Positions 1 through 11,188 of a DNA stretch of 64,000 nt are shown one piece after another. This stretch comes from Pterois miles. Its lineage: Eukaryota > Chordata > Actinopteri > Perciformes > Scorpaenidae. Below the pieces are notes generated by a model. It ran no database searches and had not been told where the DNA came from. It saw only the letters and a list, made by a program, of their open reading frames with translations. Each line of letters starts with the position of its first letter. The stretch's first letter is position 1. Both the position numbers and the translations under genes were made by a program. The stretch covers positions 21,073,501-21,137,500 of the forward strand of contig CAMQGK010000634.1 in assembly GCA_947000775.1 (NCBI GenBank), read 5' to 3'.

Positions 1-150
1 AACATTCCTCATATTAACACATAAACAGAGCAGAAATGTCATATATTCATCGCATTTTTTTTATGTGGTTTTCCATCAAGTCATCTTTTGTGCAACCAGT
101 TTGTTATATTACAACCCATATTTATACAGTATCTGTTGTTAGGCAGGAGG

Positions 151-276
151 GTTACTTTGGAAATGTAATCTGATACAGTTACTAATGACCTGTTAAAATG
201 TAGGTGGTAGACTAATCAAGTATCGCAGCACAAAAGTTAGGTAATCTGATTACATTCTGTTACCTTTAGATTACTA
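151..276. repeat. degenerate dispersed fish repeat rich in GTAATCTGATTAC
   Basis: The stretch repeats short TTACTTT/GTAATCTGATTACA words in both orientations, a pattern I recognise from a common teleost repeat built of 'GTTACTTT...GTAATCTGATTAC' units. Ends and duplications are not visible. Family name unknown. Confidence 0.4.
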
Positions 277-299
277 GTGTATGTTTTCTATAAGCACTA

Positions 300-3040
300 A
301 CTCATATGCATAAAGGAGAGTTTGTGAGGACGGTGTGTGCAGGCTGCCAGAGGCTGGGGCTGAACACACCACTGCTCCGTGTTGCATCAGTCCACTACGG
401 AGGCGGCTGAAAGGTGTAGTCTTTGATGTTCAGTTCAGTTTCTGTGTTTTTTCCATCAGTGTATTAATGCTCTTGTTATGCTGCCTCCTCAGCACACCAC
501 TGCCAAGACAACCGGGCGATGCTTGCTGCTGGAAACGGGGCTAAAGCACTCCCACAATATAGTATTGCATTTCCATAGAAATAGGGGACTCGAAAGAAGT
601 ATTCAAAAATAGTCAAAATTGAAGCAGCACAGGCTGAGATATTGTGACTTTTCGTCTGTCGTATGGAGTGAGCTCCAAAAACGCTGGATCCTACATTTCT
701 CATTGACTAGCATGCTTCGTTACACTCCCCCTGCCTCTTAAATTCCTGCTTCTTTCAAACCCTCCAGTTTGTAAAGTAGGCATCATCCATCAGTAAATGT
801 GTGGGCCATAAAACCAAAACAATGAGCTAAAAGAAGCTAAAGAGCCCAGTAAAAGCCATTTTACTCCAAGCACAAATTTTCGGACGAAAAATTTGCACGG
901 AAATTTACAAAAGCTGATTTTGTGGGTTCATGTGAAAGCTTTCACTCCCCTGCTGCACATTTATTTGGGGTAAAAGATAATCAGACATCCCTCGATTGTG
1001 GCGCCTGCAAAAATATATGTTTGAGAGATGAAATCCTTTGTTCCAGCTGATCGCTGTCATCCTGCAGAATAATCAACCATGTGCTGCTGTTTGTTGTATG
1101 GAGAGTGTGTACTTTTTGAGCAATAGGTCTCGGAACAATGGGCGCTTGTTTTCGGGATAACGAACTATCGGACAAAGGGACTCTTTCGGTCCAGTGTGCT
1201 TTTTTTCCCCCCGGATTATTGGTGGCCTAATGTACGGCAAACACTACCTCAACAACTAAATAAAGGACAATATATGGCTTGAAATCGGCCAGCAGATGAA
1301 GACGGTAATGTAGTTGATATACACTTGCTATGTCATATGTTGGACATGAAACGGGGTGAGCCACAGCAGCTAGCGTTAGCATCACATTTGTATTGTGTAG
1401 TCCATGTTATCTCCTTAGACATCCTCTCTCTGGAGGTTTTTGTTGTGTGCAGTTGACACGGCACTGTTTAAGAGGAAACTCACTGGGCCTCATTGATGAA
1501 AATGTAACATGGCAACGCAGATAATTCACTCAATGTGGATTTTCTGCATACCCACACTGCGTTTTCACATCACACTGGTGAGAAATAAAGCTCTGTGCTC
1601 AGGACATAATGCTCTGCAGCATGTATCGACATCTTGTAACCACTTCAATGACATGATGAGGCCTCTGCATCTCAACCAGCAGTGGATGCTTTGTGTGTTG
1701 CAGCAAGGGAGATGTACATGTGGAGAAAAAAAATCAATCGCCGTTCTGAAAGAGTGCACCCACGTTCGCATGTCAAGCTTCTACATGCTCCCTTATAAAT
1801 ATAAGATTGCACGCACACTTTGTGGTCACAGCCACATCTCAACATCGAAAGTAAACCTGACTGAAACACGAGTCCGAGCAAATCAGGAGGGAGCGCCGGC
1901 GCGAAGGCTCAGGACCTCAACGTCTCAGCGCTGCTCTGACTGACTGGCAGGCGCATCACAGAGGCTTCCCATCCATCTCCCAGATTATAGGGGAAATAAG
2001 TGATTTGAACATGTTACAGCACACGGTTGGCATGGAAACATTCCTCTGGGTTTGCTACCTGCTTTCAGTTGTTTGACCAAGAGGCACCTCTCGCCGCAAG
2101 GTTCCTCAAAAGAGCTGTGAGCAAAGACGCTGCTCATTCACGGCCTCCCTCAGTTTTCGATTGAGTGGGTTCGACGTTGGCAAATAAAAGAAAATTAAAA
2201 AAAAAAAAATGAAAAGAGTGCAGCAGCCGGGGACAGAAAGAACAAATTAATTGAAATTATGAAAGAGGCGACATTAAAGGCAGGAGTAGTTCATTTTCTC
2301 TGTGAAATTATGCAGCAACTAAGACACTATGGTATTGGCAGCTCTAAGTATTGATAATTACCAGATGTTTTTGTTCGTGATACCCTCATTTTCTTTTGGC
2401 AACAGTAACTGGAGAGGTTAAGAAAAATCCATTTATTCCTTTCTCTAGAAAACAGTGATATCTGTAGCCACAAAGGCTACCAGACTGCAGAGGTTTCTAG
2501 GATACTGTCTCCTGTCTCTGTATTCCCTTGAGAAGTGAGCTGAGTGTGCATTACGTCGAGTCCGGTATGGAGCGACCAGCTGACTCCATGACTCCAGGCG
2601 TAAATCTCAAACCACCAGTAAGCATCATCCCGCTCCAAAGCCTCATTTTAGACTCAGATGACCTTAGCAAACATTAATTTATCTCTAGGTTTCAGGGGAG
2701 ATTATGGAGAAACTGCTCTGATGTTACACAAAATGATAAAATGTTGGTGTTAGGAGTTGCAGGTGAAAGACAGCCAACGTGTCAAAGCAGGAAATGCACA
2801 GGTGTAATTAACACTAATGATGGCTGCTTTCCATTCAGGTGAGCTAGTTCCAGCCTCCTGCTGCATTTTGGCTAAGTGGGACATTTCAGTGGAGCAGAGC
2901 CATCATCGGTGTTATTAGTTACACCTGCTTCGCCTGCTATGACAAGTGTTTAGTGTGGCTCTGCAGGTACATACAGTAAGATCCACTTGACACCACATGG
3001 AAAAGACTGAACCTTTGAAACGCTAAAATTTGAAATCTGG
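300..3040. other. no recognisable gene; non-repetitive or unrecognised DNA
   Basis: Open frames here (for example 1509-1943 on the plus strand) overlap equally long frames on the other strand and match no family I know. Small items only: an A13 tract near 2196-2208, a TATAAATA-like string near 1793, and CAGCTAGCGTTAGCAT-type words near 1364 of a kind common in fish repeats. I see no splice-site pair enclosing a convincing exon. Confidence 0.5.
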
Positions 3041-3046
3041 ACAAAT

Positions 3047-3710
3047 AAATTTCCTAATTGTGCTCCTGCTACACCCCTGGTTTCTTTCACTGCACAGCAT
3101 TTTTCTCCTTTGTCCCACGTCCCACATATTTAGACACTATCCCACATTTTCAACGGCTCTAGTTTTCAAAAGTCAAACCACTGCAGGGCAGACGCTTTTT
3201 TTTATTTTTTAAACTTGGCTTTTATGCAATGGCTGTGAAGAAAGCAGGCAAAGCTGTCGTCACGGGGTGTTTGCTGTCAGGCTGCACACATGTGGGTCAA
3301 GTGCAGGTTAACATCCAATGGAGAAAATTGCAAGTCACCGCAAAGTCAAAGGCCATGCAGAATTAGGTGTAATATGATGGAGACTACCTATAAAAGGAGC
3401 AGCAGCTACAACAGAGACTGTGAAACTACTTATAAGTATTTATATGCACATTAAAACGATTCTGAGAGTTTTTTGTGAAATTCGCTATAGTTATTTTTCA
3501 GTTTCACACAGGGGGAATATGATATGGAGCAACACAGCTCATATGAGTCACAATAAACATGTGGCCTTAAAGGAGATGAGCCGATCAATGATAGATCGAC
3601 GTTATATCAAAACTGTAGATTACCTCTCAGCCTTGGTAGCATGTCCCACATTGTCCCACACAAACATACTCTTTGTCCTGCATTTGGTTTGTTAGGATCA
3701 GGTCACCCTA
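3047..3710 (+). mobile_element. single-arm copy of a GTGGGAC-rich foldback element
   Basis: This is homologous to the right arm of the element at 15209-17325. Shared features in the same order are CCCACAT/GTCCCAC words, a TTTTAAA-rich box, GTGGGTCAAGTGCAGGTTAACAT, GTGAAACTACTTATAAGTAT, and the terminal TTAGGATCAGGTCACCCTA. The inverted left arm of the complete copy is absent, so this is either a solo arm or a deletion product. No transposase is visible. Confidence 0.75.
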
Positions 3711-4062
3711 CTCCTGTAGTCGGCAGCATAAGTGTAGCCTAATGTCTATCTGATATCATTTATCATGATTCCCCTTTGCTTTGTTGAAGTGTATCCTTAA
3801 GAAGTGGAAATTCTTCTGACCCGACTGGTGGTTCAACAGAAAAGATGTTAGAGTAAAAAAAAAAAAAGCATTACAACTCCGCTGCTGAGACATAAATATT
3901 TACAGCAAATTTCAAGGCAATATGGCAGAATTACTTCAGCGTCTTTAGGCTGTAAATGCACCCGTAAGGTAGAGACTACAATTTTTCAGTTTGCACACTT
4001 TCCAGAGATTTCCAACAAGAAAGCAGATTATCGACCCATGAAGCACAAAAAGCTGTTTTCTC
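3711..4062. other. unrecognised spacer
   Basis: AT-rich DNA with an A13 tract at about 3857. No gene or repeat boundary can be supported. Confidence 0.4.
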
Positions 4063-4696
4063 TCAAACCGTCAGTAGGCGGAATAGTTTTGGCATCATTG
4101 GGGAAAAAATCTGTAATAACCTTTCAGCATGTTATAATTCAAGTGGTCTGAGAGAAAACTAGACTTCTGCACCTCCTCATGGCTGTTTTCAGGCTTTAAA
4201 ACAATCTAGTCCATGACGGGAGACTTTGACCAATCACAGGTCACTTCAGAGAGAGAGCAAACTCCAATCAAACTCTCAAGCTAGGCAGCGCTGATCAAAT
4301 ATGAATCAATATTCTGTTACTGTAATGCCCATTTCTCACCTCAAATGCTTTCAGAAAGCAAACATACCTCATTTTACAGCTAAACAGTAACTACAAGATG
4401 TTTCTGAAAACATTTGAGGAGAGAAATAGGCATGACAGTAACAGAATATTGATTCATATTTGATCATTGCTGCCTAGTTTGACAGTTTGATTGGAGTTTA
4501 CGAGTGATTGACGGCTGCTCAGAGACGTCAGACTCCAGCTCGGCTCTGATTGGTTGTTTTCCTCCAGTCTGTGATGCTATTTGGAGCACCAGAGGACACA
4601 TGCTTTTTTGATTATCTGTCTCATGTTTTATAGAGAGTTTTATAAAAATAACCTTTTAAAATCATATTTGCTCCAACTTGCCTGTTTCAGCTTTAA
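4063..4696 (-). mobile_element. TTAA-flanked MITE, family 1, minus orientation
   Basis: The minus-strand 5' end begins TTAAAGCTGAAAC at 4696 and the other end reads TCAAACC(G)TCAGTAGGCGG, a decayed TTAA. It is the reverse-oriented homologue of 18710-19429: both carry GGAGCAAA, TTCTCTC...GACTTCTGCACCTCC and TTTTGGCATC...ATAACCTTTCA near the ends. TTAA duplication is known for piggyBac and Kolobok elements. There is no coding capacity. An internal inverted repeat of about 100 bp per arm lies at 4262-4496. Confidence 0.8.
4262..4496. repeat. long hairpin inside the MITE
   Basis: CTCCAATCAAACTCTCAAGC at 4262 pairs with the reverse complement ending GTTTGATTGGAG at 4496. Pairing continues through GATCAAATATGAATCAATAT, CTGTTACTG and CTCAAATG towards a loop near 4355-4400. 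The arms are about 90% complementary by eye. Confidence 0.85.
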
Positions 4697-5050
4697 CAAA
4701 TGAACCTGAATTTGAATAACCAGGATTAAACCAACAGGTAGGATGACAGGGGGATGTGAAATGTCTTACCTGTTTGAAAAGTCAGGCAGATGTACTGCAC
4801 TTACACCTCTTAGTCCCTGTAATTTCACAGCTGAAGTAATAAGTCCAGAGCCAGAAAGGAAAAGTGTGTTTCTTGTGAGATATGACAAATAGAAAAAGTG
4901 TACTACTGCATGTCTTTTTTTTTTTTTTTTGGTCTTCAGCATGTACTGTATTGGTTGGCACAACGCTAAGCTGATAAATTACATGATGCCTGCTGAGGAA
5001 TCCATTAAACATCTGTGCACAGCTGTTCAGCAATGAAGGTCTCGGGGGAG
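4697..5050. other. unrecognised spacer with an oligo-T tract
   Basis: Contains a T18 run at about 4914-4931. No gene seen. Confidence 0.4.
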
Positions 5051-6050
5051 ATTTTGAGAGTAAAGTCATAACAGCACAAGAAAAAGTAATAATTCAACTA
5101 GAATTAAGTTAGATTTATATTTCATATTATATTTCAAGAAAAAATTGTAATATTGTAAGAATAAAGTCTTTACGAGAAAAAAAGTCATAATATTACAAGA
5201 ATGAAGTCTTAACTTTATGAGACTAAAAGTCATAATTTTACAAGAATGAAGTCTTAATGTTATGAGAATAAAAGTCATAATTTTACAAGAATAAGTGTTA
5301 ACATTATGAGAATAAAGTCTTAACTTTACAAGAATAAAAGTCTTAACTTTATGAGAATAAAAGTCATAATTTTACAAGAATGAAGTCAACGTTACGAGAA
5401 TAAAAGTCATAATTTTACAAGAATAAGTCTTAACGTTATGAGAATAAAAGTCATAATTTTACAAGAATAAAAGTTGTAATAAGAATAAAAGAATAAAAGT
5501 TGTAATATTACAAAAATAAAGTCTTAACTTTAAAAGAACAAAAGTCTTAACTTTATGAGAATAAAAGTCGTAATTTTACAAGAATAAAGTCTTAACGTTA
5601 CGAGAATAAAAGTCGTAATTTTACAAGAATAAAAGTTGTAATAAGAATAAAAGAATAAAAGTTGTAATATTACAAGAATAAAGTCTTAACTTTGAAAGAA
5701 TAAAAGTCTTAACTTTATGAGAATAAAAATCGGAATTTTACAAGAATAAAGTCTTAACGTTACGAGAATAAAAGTCGTAATTTTACAAGAATAAAAGTTT
5801 TAATATTACAAGAATAAAGTCTTAACTTTAAAAAAATAAAAGCTTAACTCTATGAGAATAAAAGTCGGAATTTTACAAGAATGAAGTCTTAACGTTACGA
5901 GAATAAACATCGTAATTTTACAAGAATAAAAGTTTTAATATTACAAGAATAAAGTCTTAACTTCATGAGAATAAAAATCGTAATTTTACAAGAATAAAAG
6001 TTGTAATATTACAAGAATAAAGTCTTACTTTAGGAGAAAAATTGTAATTT
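5051..6050. repeat. AT-rich minisatellite with higher-order structure
   Basis: About 1 kb of tandem units alternates two half-units: a GAGAATAAAAGTC(A/G)TAA type and a TTTTACAAGAATAAAGTCTTAAC type, giving a basic unit of about 35-40 bp. Landmark AAGTTGTAATATTAC/AAGTTTTAATATTAC occurs at 5497, 5659, 5795, 5930 and 5999, so spacings are 162, 136, 135 and 69. Extra copies of AAGTTGTAATAAGAATAAAA at 5471 and 5633 account for the longer period. This is a familiar teleost repeat motif. Confidence 0.9.
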
Positions 6051-6281
6051 GCTCCTCCACAAAAGAGGCATTTTCCCCAGATCTGTGTTGTTCTTACTTC
6101 AGAATAAACAGTTTCTTGCACAATCTTTTCAAAGTAGTGATACTTGATAAAGATTAAATATTTCATTATTTGTGAAACCTAAACTAAAGTATAACTTCAC
6201 AAGATGCTCCACATTCCTCATTTCCACACAGGCGGCACGCTGCTCTATGTCCCCTCGAAAATAACACACAAAATTACTGCT

Positions 6282-6364
6282 TTATAAAATTATGACTTTA
6301 TTCTCATGATATTATGGCTTTTTTTTTTAAGTAAACCTATGACTTTATTCTCATAATATTACAA
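6282..6364. repeat. inverted-orientation copies of the minisatellite unit
   Basis: AAATTATGACTTTATTCTCATGA and GACTTTATTCTCATAATATTAC words are the reverse complement of the array unit and lie 230 bp beyond its right end. The array therefore has opposed units at its two ends, as an inverted-repeat element would. Confidence 0.75.
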
Positions 6365-6365
6365 A

Positions 6366-8042
6366 TTGATTTGATACATATATGCCACAGATCCTAATTC
6401 AACTGTTTTTTACACTCTGAATAAAAATGATGGGATTTAACATCTCACATTATCAGATATGACACCAGGAATGACACCATACCTCACAATCCAGCATCCA
6501 TGGAAAAGATGCTGCGATACCCCAACTTACCCGTGGGGGCATTGTTGCCCCACAGCTGGAACTGAGAGCGGCAGGAAGAGGAGGCTTGGAGCACTGGAAG
6601 GTGAGGTGACAGGAGGTGATGTGCTGCTCTCTGGGGAGGAGTTCTCCAGTTGCAGTGGAGGGTAAAAAAAGAAAAAGGGAAGAGATGCAGATGCAGAAAG
6701 GTAAGACGCAGCCTCCGTCAGGCTGTCAGTTCGTGGCATATCTAATTGAGAACGCCACGCCATTTGAAGTGGAGAGCACAGCCGAGCCAGAAAAAGGAAG
6801 CCAGCGTGGGGGCAGGCACAGCGGGAGGGCGGCATTCGGCAAACAATAAGACAAGAGTGAACACAGGTGATGTTCAAACAGATAGCCCTGATCTTTTGCT
6901 CTGCATTCGACATCTCCCACCGTCTTTATGTGTGTGCCGTCGATGGCGGCGCGTGAGAGGAAGACAGGCTGTCATCAAGGGTTTGAGGAACAAGTGGAAG
7001 GTGAATGAGAGACAACGAATGACTGCCATTTTTTCATCATTTCCAGCCCGATTTGAAAACACACAGGATGGTATTCGTCACAACTTAGAGCAGGTTAAAC
7101 TCTGCTTTGGAGATTCACAGAAAGACGGGGGGGGGTAGAGGTCAGTGCCACATGTAGCTTAGCACAGCACAGTGCTCAGGGGCAGCTGGAAAAAAATATT
7201 ATAAATGGAAAAGATCAAATAGTGGCATTTAACAATCCGCAGAGAAATGGTGTCACGGAGGACCCTCGTCTTTCAGCTCTCCTCGGGCTAAGAGGAAGTG
7301 ATGTCCTGTCAGCATTGTAATTTATTTCTCACACAGGTCACGGCTGGGCAATCGCACCATACACTTTACTTTACCGGGTGGTCTCATGCTATAATCCTCC
7401 ATTACAGTCATGCACATGAAGATGAGCTAAAGCTATGAATATAGGTATATTCAGACTGTATGCCTCTAAGAGTAGACATAACCATAACTCCTTTATGCAA
7501 TATGAAAATACCTGCCCATAACCACGTCTCTCAATCTCTTTTTGTACACTGGCTTGGATGTTAGCCTTTGATTTCACAACGCCTGGCCCAAATACGACCT
7601 GTGCTAACATTTTTCATTACCCACATTTATGAATGTCAGAGACAGCCCTGAGAGGACGTGAATATTTAACAGGATTTGCATGAACATTATATTGTAGTGC
7701 ATATTAAAGAAGCCGGATGTCTTCAGTATGCTTGATGACAGGAGGAGACGAAGAAGCAGAAATGATGGATCGATATGTTTTTTTTTTTTTTTTTTTTGTG
7801 CAACATGTAAACATTTGTTATTGCTGCAGAATCGCTCCCTCTGAATTGTAAATTGTTTGATGTGATAAACAGATGTTCAATGTGGTGACTGAACAGCTGC
7901 CATCTTATTAGTGCTTGCTAATTCTTTCCACTGTGCCTCTAGTTGTGAAATGTCTGCGTTTTTGCCATCACACTCCACCACCGCTTGGCCTCGCTGTCTC
8001 TCACACATCTTCAGCCAGCTGATTAGCTTGTTGTCAGTCAAA
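6366..8042. other. no recognisable gene
   Basis: Contains a G8 run near 7126 and a T20 tract at about 7778-7797. Overlapping open frames on both strands at 6527-7138 look like chance frames in GC-richer DNA, with no family match and no splice sites at their ends. Confidence 0.45.
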
Positions 8043-8044
8043 TA

Positions 8045-8807
8045 GGCATTATCAGTTGCTATAAGACCCATAGATGTGGGTCAATAGGGGCCCGCTTCAC
8101 CCACTAGTAGGTTTAATCATCTATTCACATGGCAGATCAGAAGATAGGTATAGATAGAAAGAAGGTATAAAAGAATATGACAGCAAACTCTAGCAGCCGT
8201 AGTAATTATGACAGAAGCAGAAGTCAGCTGATGTAGTATAAACAATGTGAAGCTCCAACACAGGACTTTCACCAAGGAGGCCAAGGATGGTGTTCTGTGT
8301 CAGACCAACAATGTCCTGATGTTATTTTAATCCAAAATACAATGTTTTCCTCTGAACTTAACTGTTTTTTTTGCCTAAACCTAAAGAAGTTGTAGTTTTG
8401 TTGCCTAAACCTAAAGAAGTTGTAGTTTTGTTGCCTAAACCTAAAGAAGTTGTAGATTTGTTGCCTAAAGAAGTTGTAGATTTGTTGCCTAAAACAAAGT
8501 TTTAGATTTGTTGCCTAACCCTCAAGAATATGTAGTTTTATTGTATAAACCCAAAGAAGTAGTTTTGTTGACTAAACCCAAAGAAGTTGTAATTTTGTTG
8601 ACTAAAGCTAAAAAAGTTGTAGTTTGTTGCCTAAATCGAACAAAGTTGTAGACTTGTTGCCTAAACCTATAGAAGTTGTAATTTAGTTGCCAAAACCAAA
8701 ATAAGTTGTAGTTTTGTTGTCTAAACCCAAAGAAGCTTCTTTCACTTTTACAAGGTAGTAGGCCCCAATGACCCACATCTATGGTGCTTATAGCGACTGA
8801 TAATGCC
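8045..8807. mobile_element. TA-flanked inverted-repeat element carrying a minisatellite
   Basis: GGCATTATCAGTTGCTATAAG at 8045-8092 has its reverse complement at 8761-8807 (CTTATAGCGACTGATAATGCC at the end). The terminal repeats are about 48 bp and near 90% identical. TA dinucleotides flank both ends (8043-8044 and 8808-8809), as expected for Tc1/mariner-type insertion. No transposase is present; the interior is largely the 30-bp array at 8371-8735. Confidence 0.8.
8371..8735. repeat. 30-bp minisatellite, about 12 units
   Basis: The consensus unit is TTGCCTAAACCTAAAGAAG followed by TTGTAGTTTTG. The first units are nearly identical and later units diverge (CCCAAAG, CTATAGAAG, shortened copies at 8461-8520). 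The array lies entirely within the inverted-repeat element. Confidence 0.9.
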
Positions 8808-8809
8808 TA

Positions 8810-11075
8810 GTTAATGGCCTGATGAGAGTCAAATCGGGTGCTTCGGTATTAGCACTTCTAATCCAGTGGAGAAAATGGACTGTCACGCCATGTGAGTGGC
8901 TGCTGGTTTCCGTGACAACACCTCTGCTGTTGGGTTTGGAGTAATGGGCAGGACTTTTTTCATACAAAGCATTTTTTTTTCCTCCCTCATTTGGATATTT
9001 GAAGGAGGTAATTCAGAGGGAGGACGATTCGCTGAGCGACAATGTGACAGATGCAGCTCTATTTTCCAGGATGAATGTGCGAATGATGCAGCCGGAGAGG
9101 ATCACCGAGAGCATGTAAAACCTCAGATGGAGGCGCAGAGAGCAGGCATTCCTGCTCACTCACACTCCCAGCCTTTCTTACTTATTTTTTTATTAACCCC
9201 ACTCCTACCATAACCATTACGCCTCCGTCTGTTAACGCGCAGCATCTCTGCGTGCCGACCAACATGTCAGAAAATGACTGGCATTAAATATGACACACAG
9301 TCCTTATGCCATCATTGCAGAGAGGGCCATTTTCCTCTTGAGTGAAATGGAGGACGGTGCGGAGCGGGTATTTTTTGACAAACAGACCTAATGTGGCGTC
9401 GGAGTCATCTAACTTTCCCGGTCTTCTGCCTGCGCTGCTTTCAGATAACAAACCCTCTCAGCATCCACACACACCTCTGTCCTGTGGTTCAGCAGCTTTT
9501 TGACTGACGCAGTTTGTCGCCACTCAAAGCTGCATTTAAAATGCAAATCAACAGCATGCAGCGTTGACTGCATTGTACTGTCTCTGTGTGAACTGCCATT
9601 TTGACCTTTCAGCACTCAGAGCTGATTATGAAGTGAATGCCTCCCTTTACGGATACACCTGTGCTAAGAGGATGTCTTTCAGCCTTTCAAAGCTGTAATT
9701 TTACTAGTAACAACCACAGGCACAATTTGTTCAGGGGGCTCACTGAGCCCCTTAGCAATGCATCTATATTCTTTTTGAATAACATATAACCAATAATTTA
9801 TTGTAATGAAGAATAATGTCGAACTTGTGTCTTTTTATCTTTTTATTTGTGGTATTTTTATCCAATTATAGCCTAATATCATCTGTTACACATTGTAAAC
9901 AAACCACGTACCTATCAGCTGTGCGGTCAAGGTCAGACTAGAGACGTAACCACTTAAAATATGGTTGAGCAGAATTTTCTATCATCTGACATTTGTGTTT
10001 TTCAACCTACGTAAACTTTCAGATGACCTCCCGGTGATCTCCCTCCAGCCTGCTGTCATTTTATTTCCGTGTTTGTAGTAAAATGAGAAGGTATCATGTA
10101 GGTAACTCCTCATTTCTTCATGAATCAGCCGTTCCTCATCCGTTGAAACGCTTTCAAATCAAGCGACAGGAATGAATAGAAACAGCGTCCGACTAAAGTT
10201 CAGCTCAAAGCAACACGGCGATCGCGGCCTGTTCCAGTCGAAAACAACACAATCAAACTGATTTTGTCACTGACACTTGTTTTTGTCTGACTCTGTTTGG
10301 AGGATTTAATATGTAGTCTACACGCATCTCAATATATTAGACCTCTCTGCGTTGCACACATCCCAACCTTAAAGTTCAAACTGTGCCTTTGGTAACAACA
10401 TATTCTTGTGCTTTAGATGAGAGGTTATAAACCTTTGCTATGTATTATTCCTCACCATAATATACTGCACAGTTTTATTCCCCAAAATGGCTTCATGCTC
10501 CTGACTATAACTTAAAGATTTCTGTGACTTCAGGGATCTCCAGAGGTTAAATCACTTGGCTGCAGCAAAATGGTTTATCGCCCACAGCGATGGCAAATAC
10601 AGGATTAAGAAATCACGCAGTAAAGGATGGTATGGCACATTGTTGCTTGGTGCTGAGATATGCCTTTCCCTGTGGATTTGCTGTCTGTTGGCCTGCGGCG
10701 GCGTGGTCTGCCCACTACGTGCTGCTGTACTGGGACTCTGCGCCTATTGATCGCAGCCTGTCCGCCCACCAGAGGATCGGATACCAGTTAACACGATGCA
10801 GAGTCCACATATTTAGAGGCCGGAGGGTATCAGCGGATCCAACCCTGATTGGCGTAATTGAGAGTGATAGGGATCAGTTAGAGCCAGGTTACCATTGATT
10901 AGATGTGTGTGTATAAACAGATAGAGAGATCAATGGAGACAGGTCAATAGAAATTATAAGCATTTTAACAAGCACCGGCGAGTGACACCAGGAGTTAAGA
11001 GGTGATATAGATTGATGCCAAGACCTTGTTTTAGCTTAATAAATAAAAAACTTCTCAGTGAACAAGAAAAATCAC
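8810..11075. other. no recognisable gene
   Basis: A small hairpin GGGGCTC-ACT-GAGCCCC sits at 9735-9751. Open frames at 8896-9213 and 10556-10898 overlap others and match nothing known to me. Confidence 0.45.
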
Positions 11076-11188
11076 TCAAAGGTCCCACATTGTAAAAAGT
11101 GAGAATTTCTTGTTGTTTTTATTATAAAGGGGTTTAAGTGCTATAAAGATAATGATACTGAAAAATGAGCATGATATCGGACCTTTAA
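11076..11188. mobile_element. short TTAA-type MITE, family 2
   Basis: The left end is TCAAAGGTCCCACATTGTAA and the right end reads ATGATATCGGACCTTTAA, giving TTAAAGGTCC inverted ends. Total 113 bp. It matches the ends of a common fish MITE whose centre is deleted here. Confidence 0.7.

Noticed and set aside
1509..1943. 144-codon plus-strand open frame
   Set aside because: Overlaps long frames on the minus strand, matches no family I know and has no splice or promoter support.
6527..7138. Overlapping 128- and 130-codon frames
   Set aside because: Opposite-strand frames covering the same DNA without motifs; chance in GC-richer sequence.
8369..8735. CRISPR array
   Set aside because: The 30-bp units are contiguous with no unique spacers and lie inside a eukaryotic inverted-repeat element.
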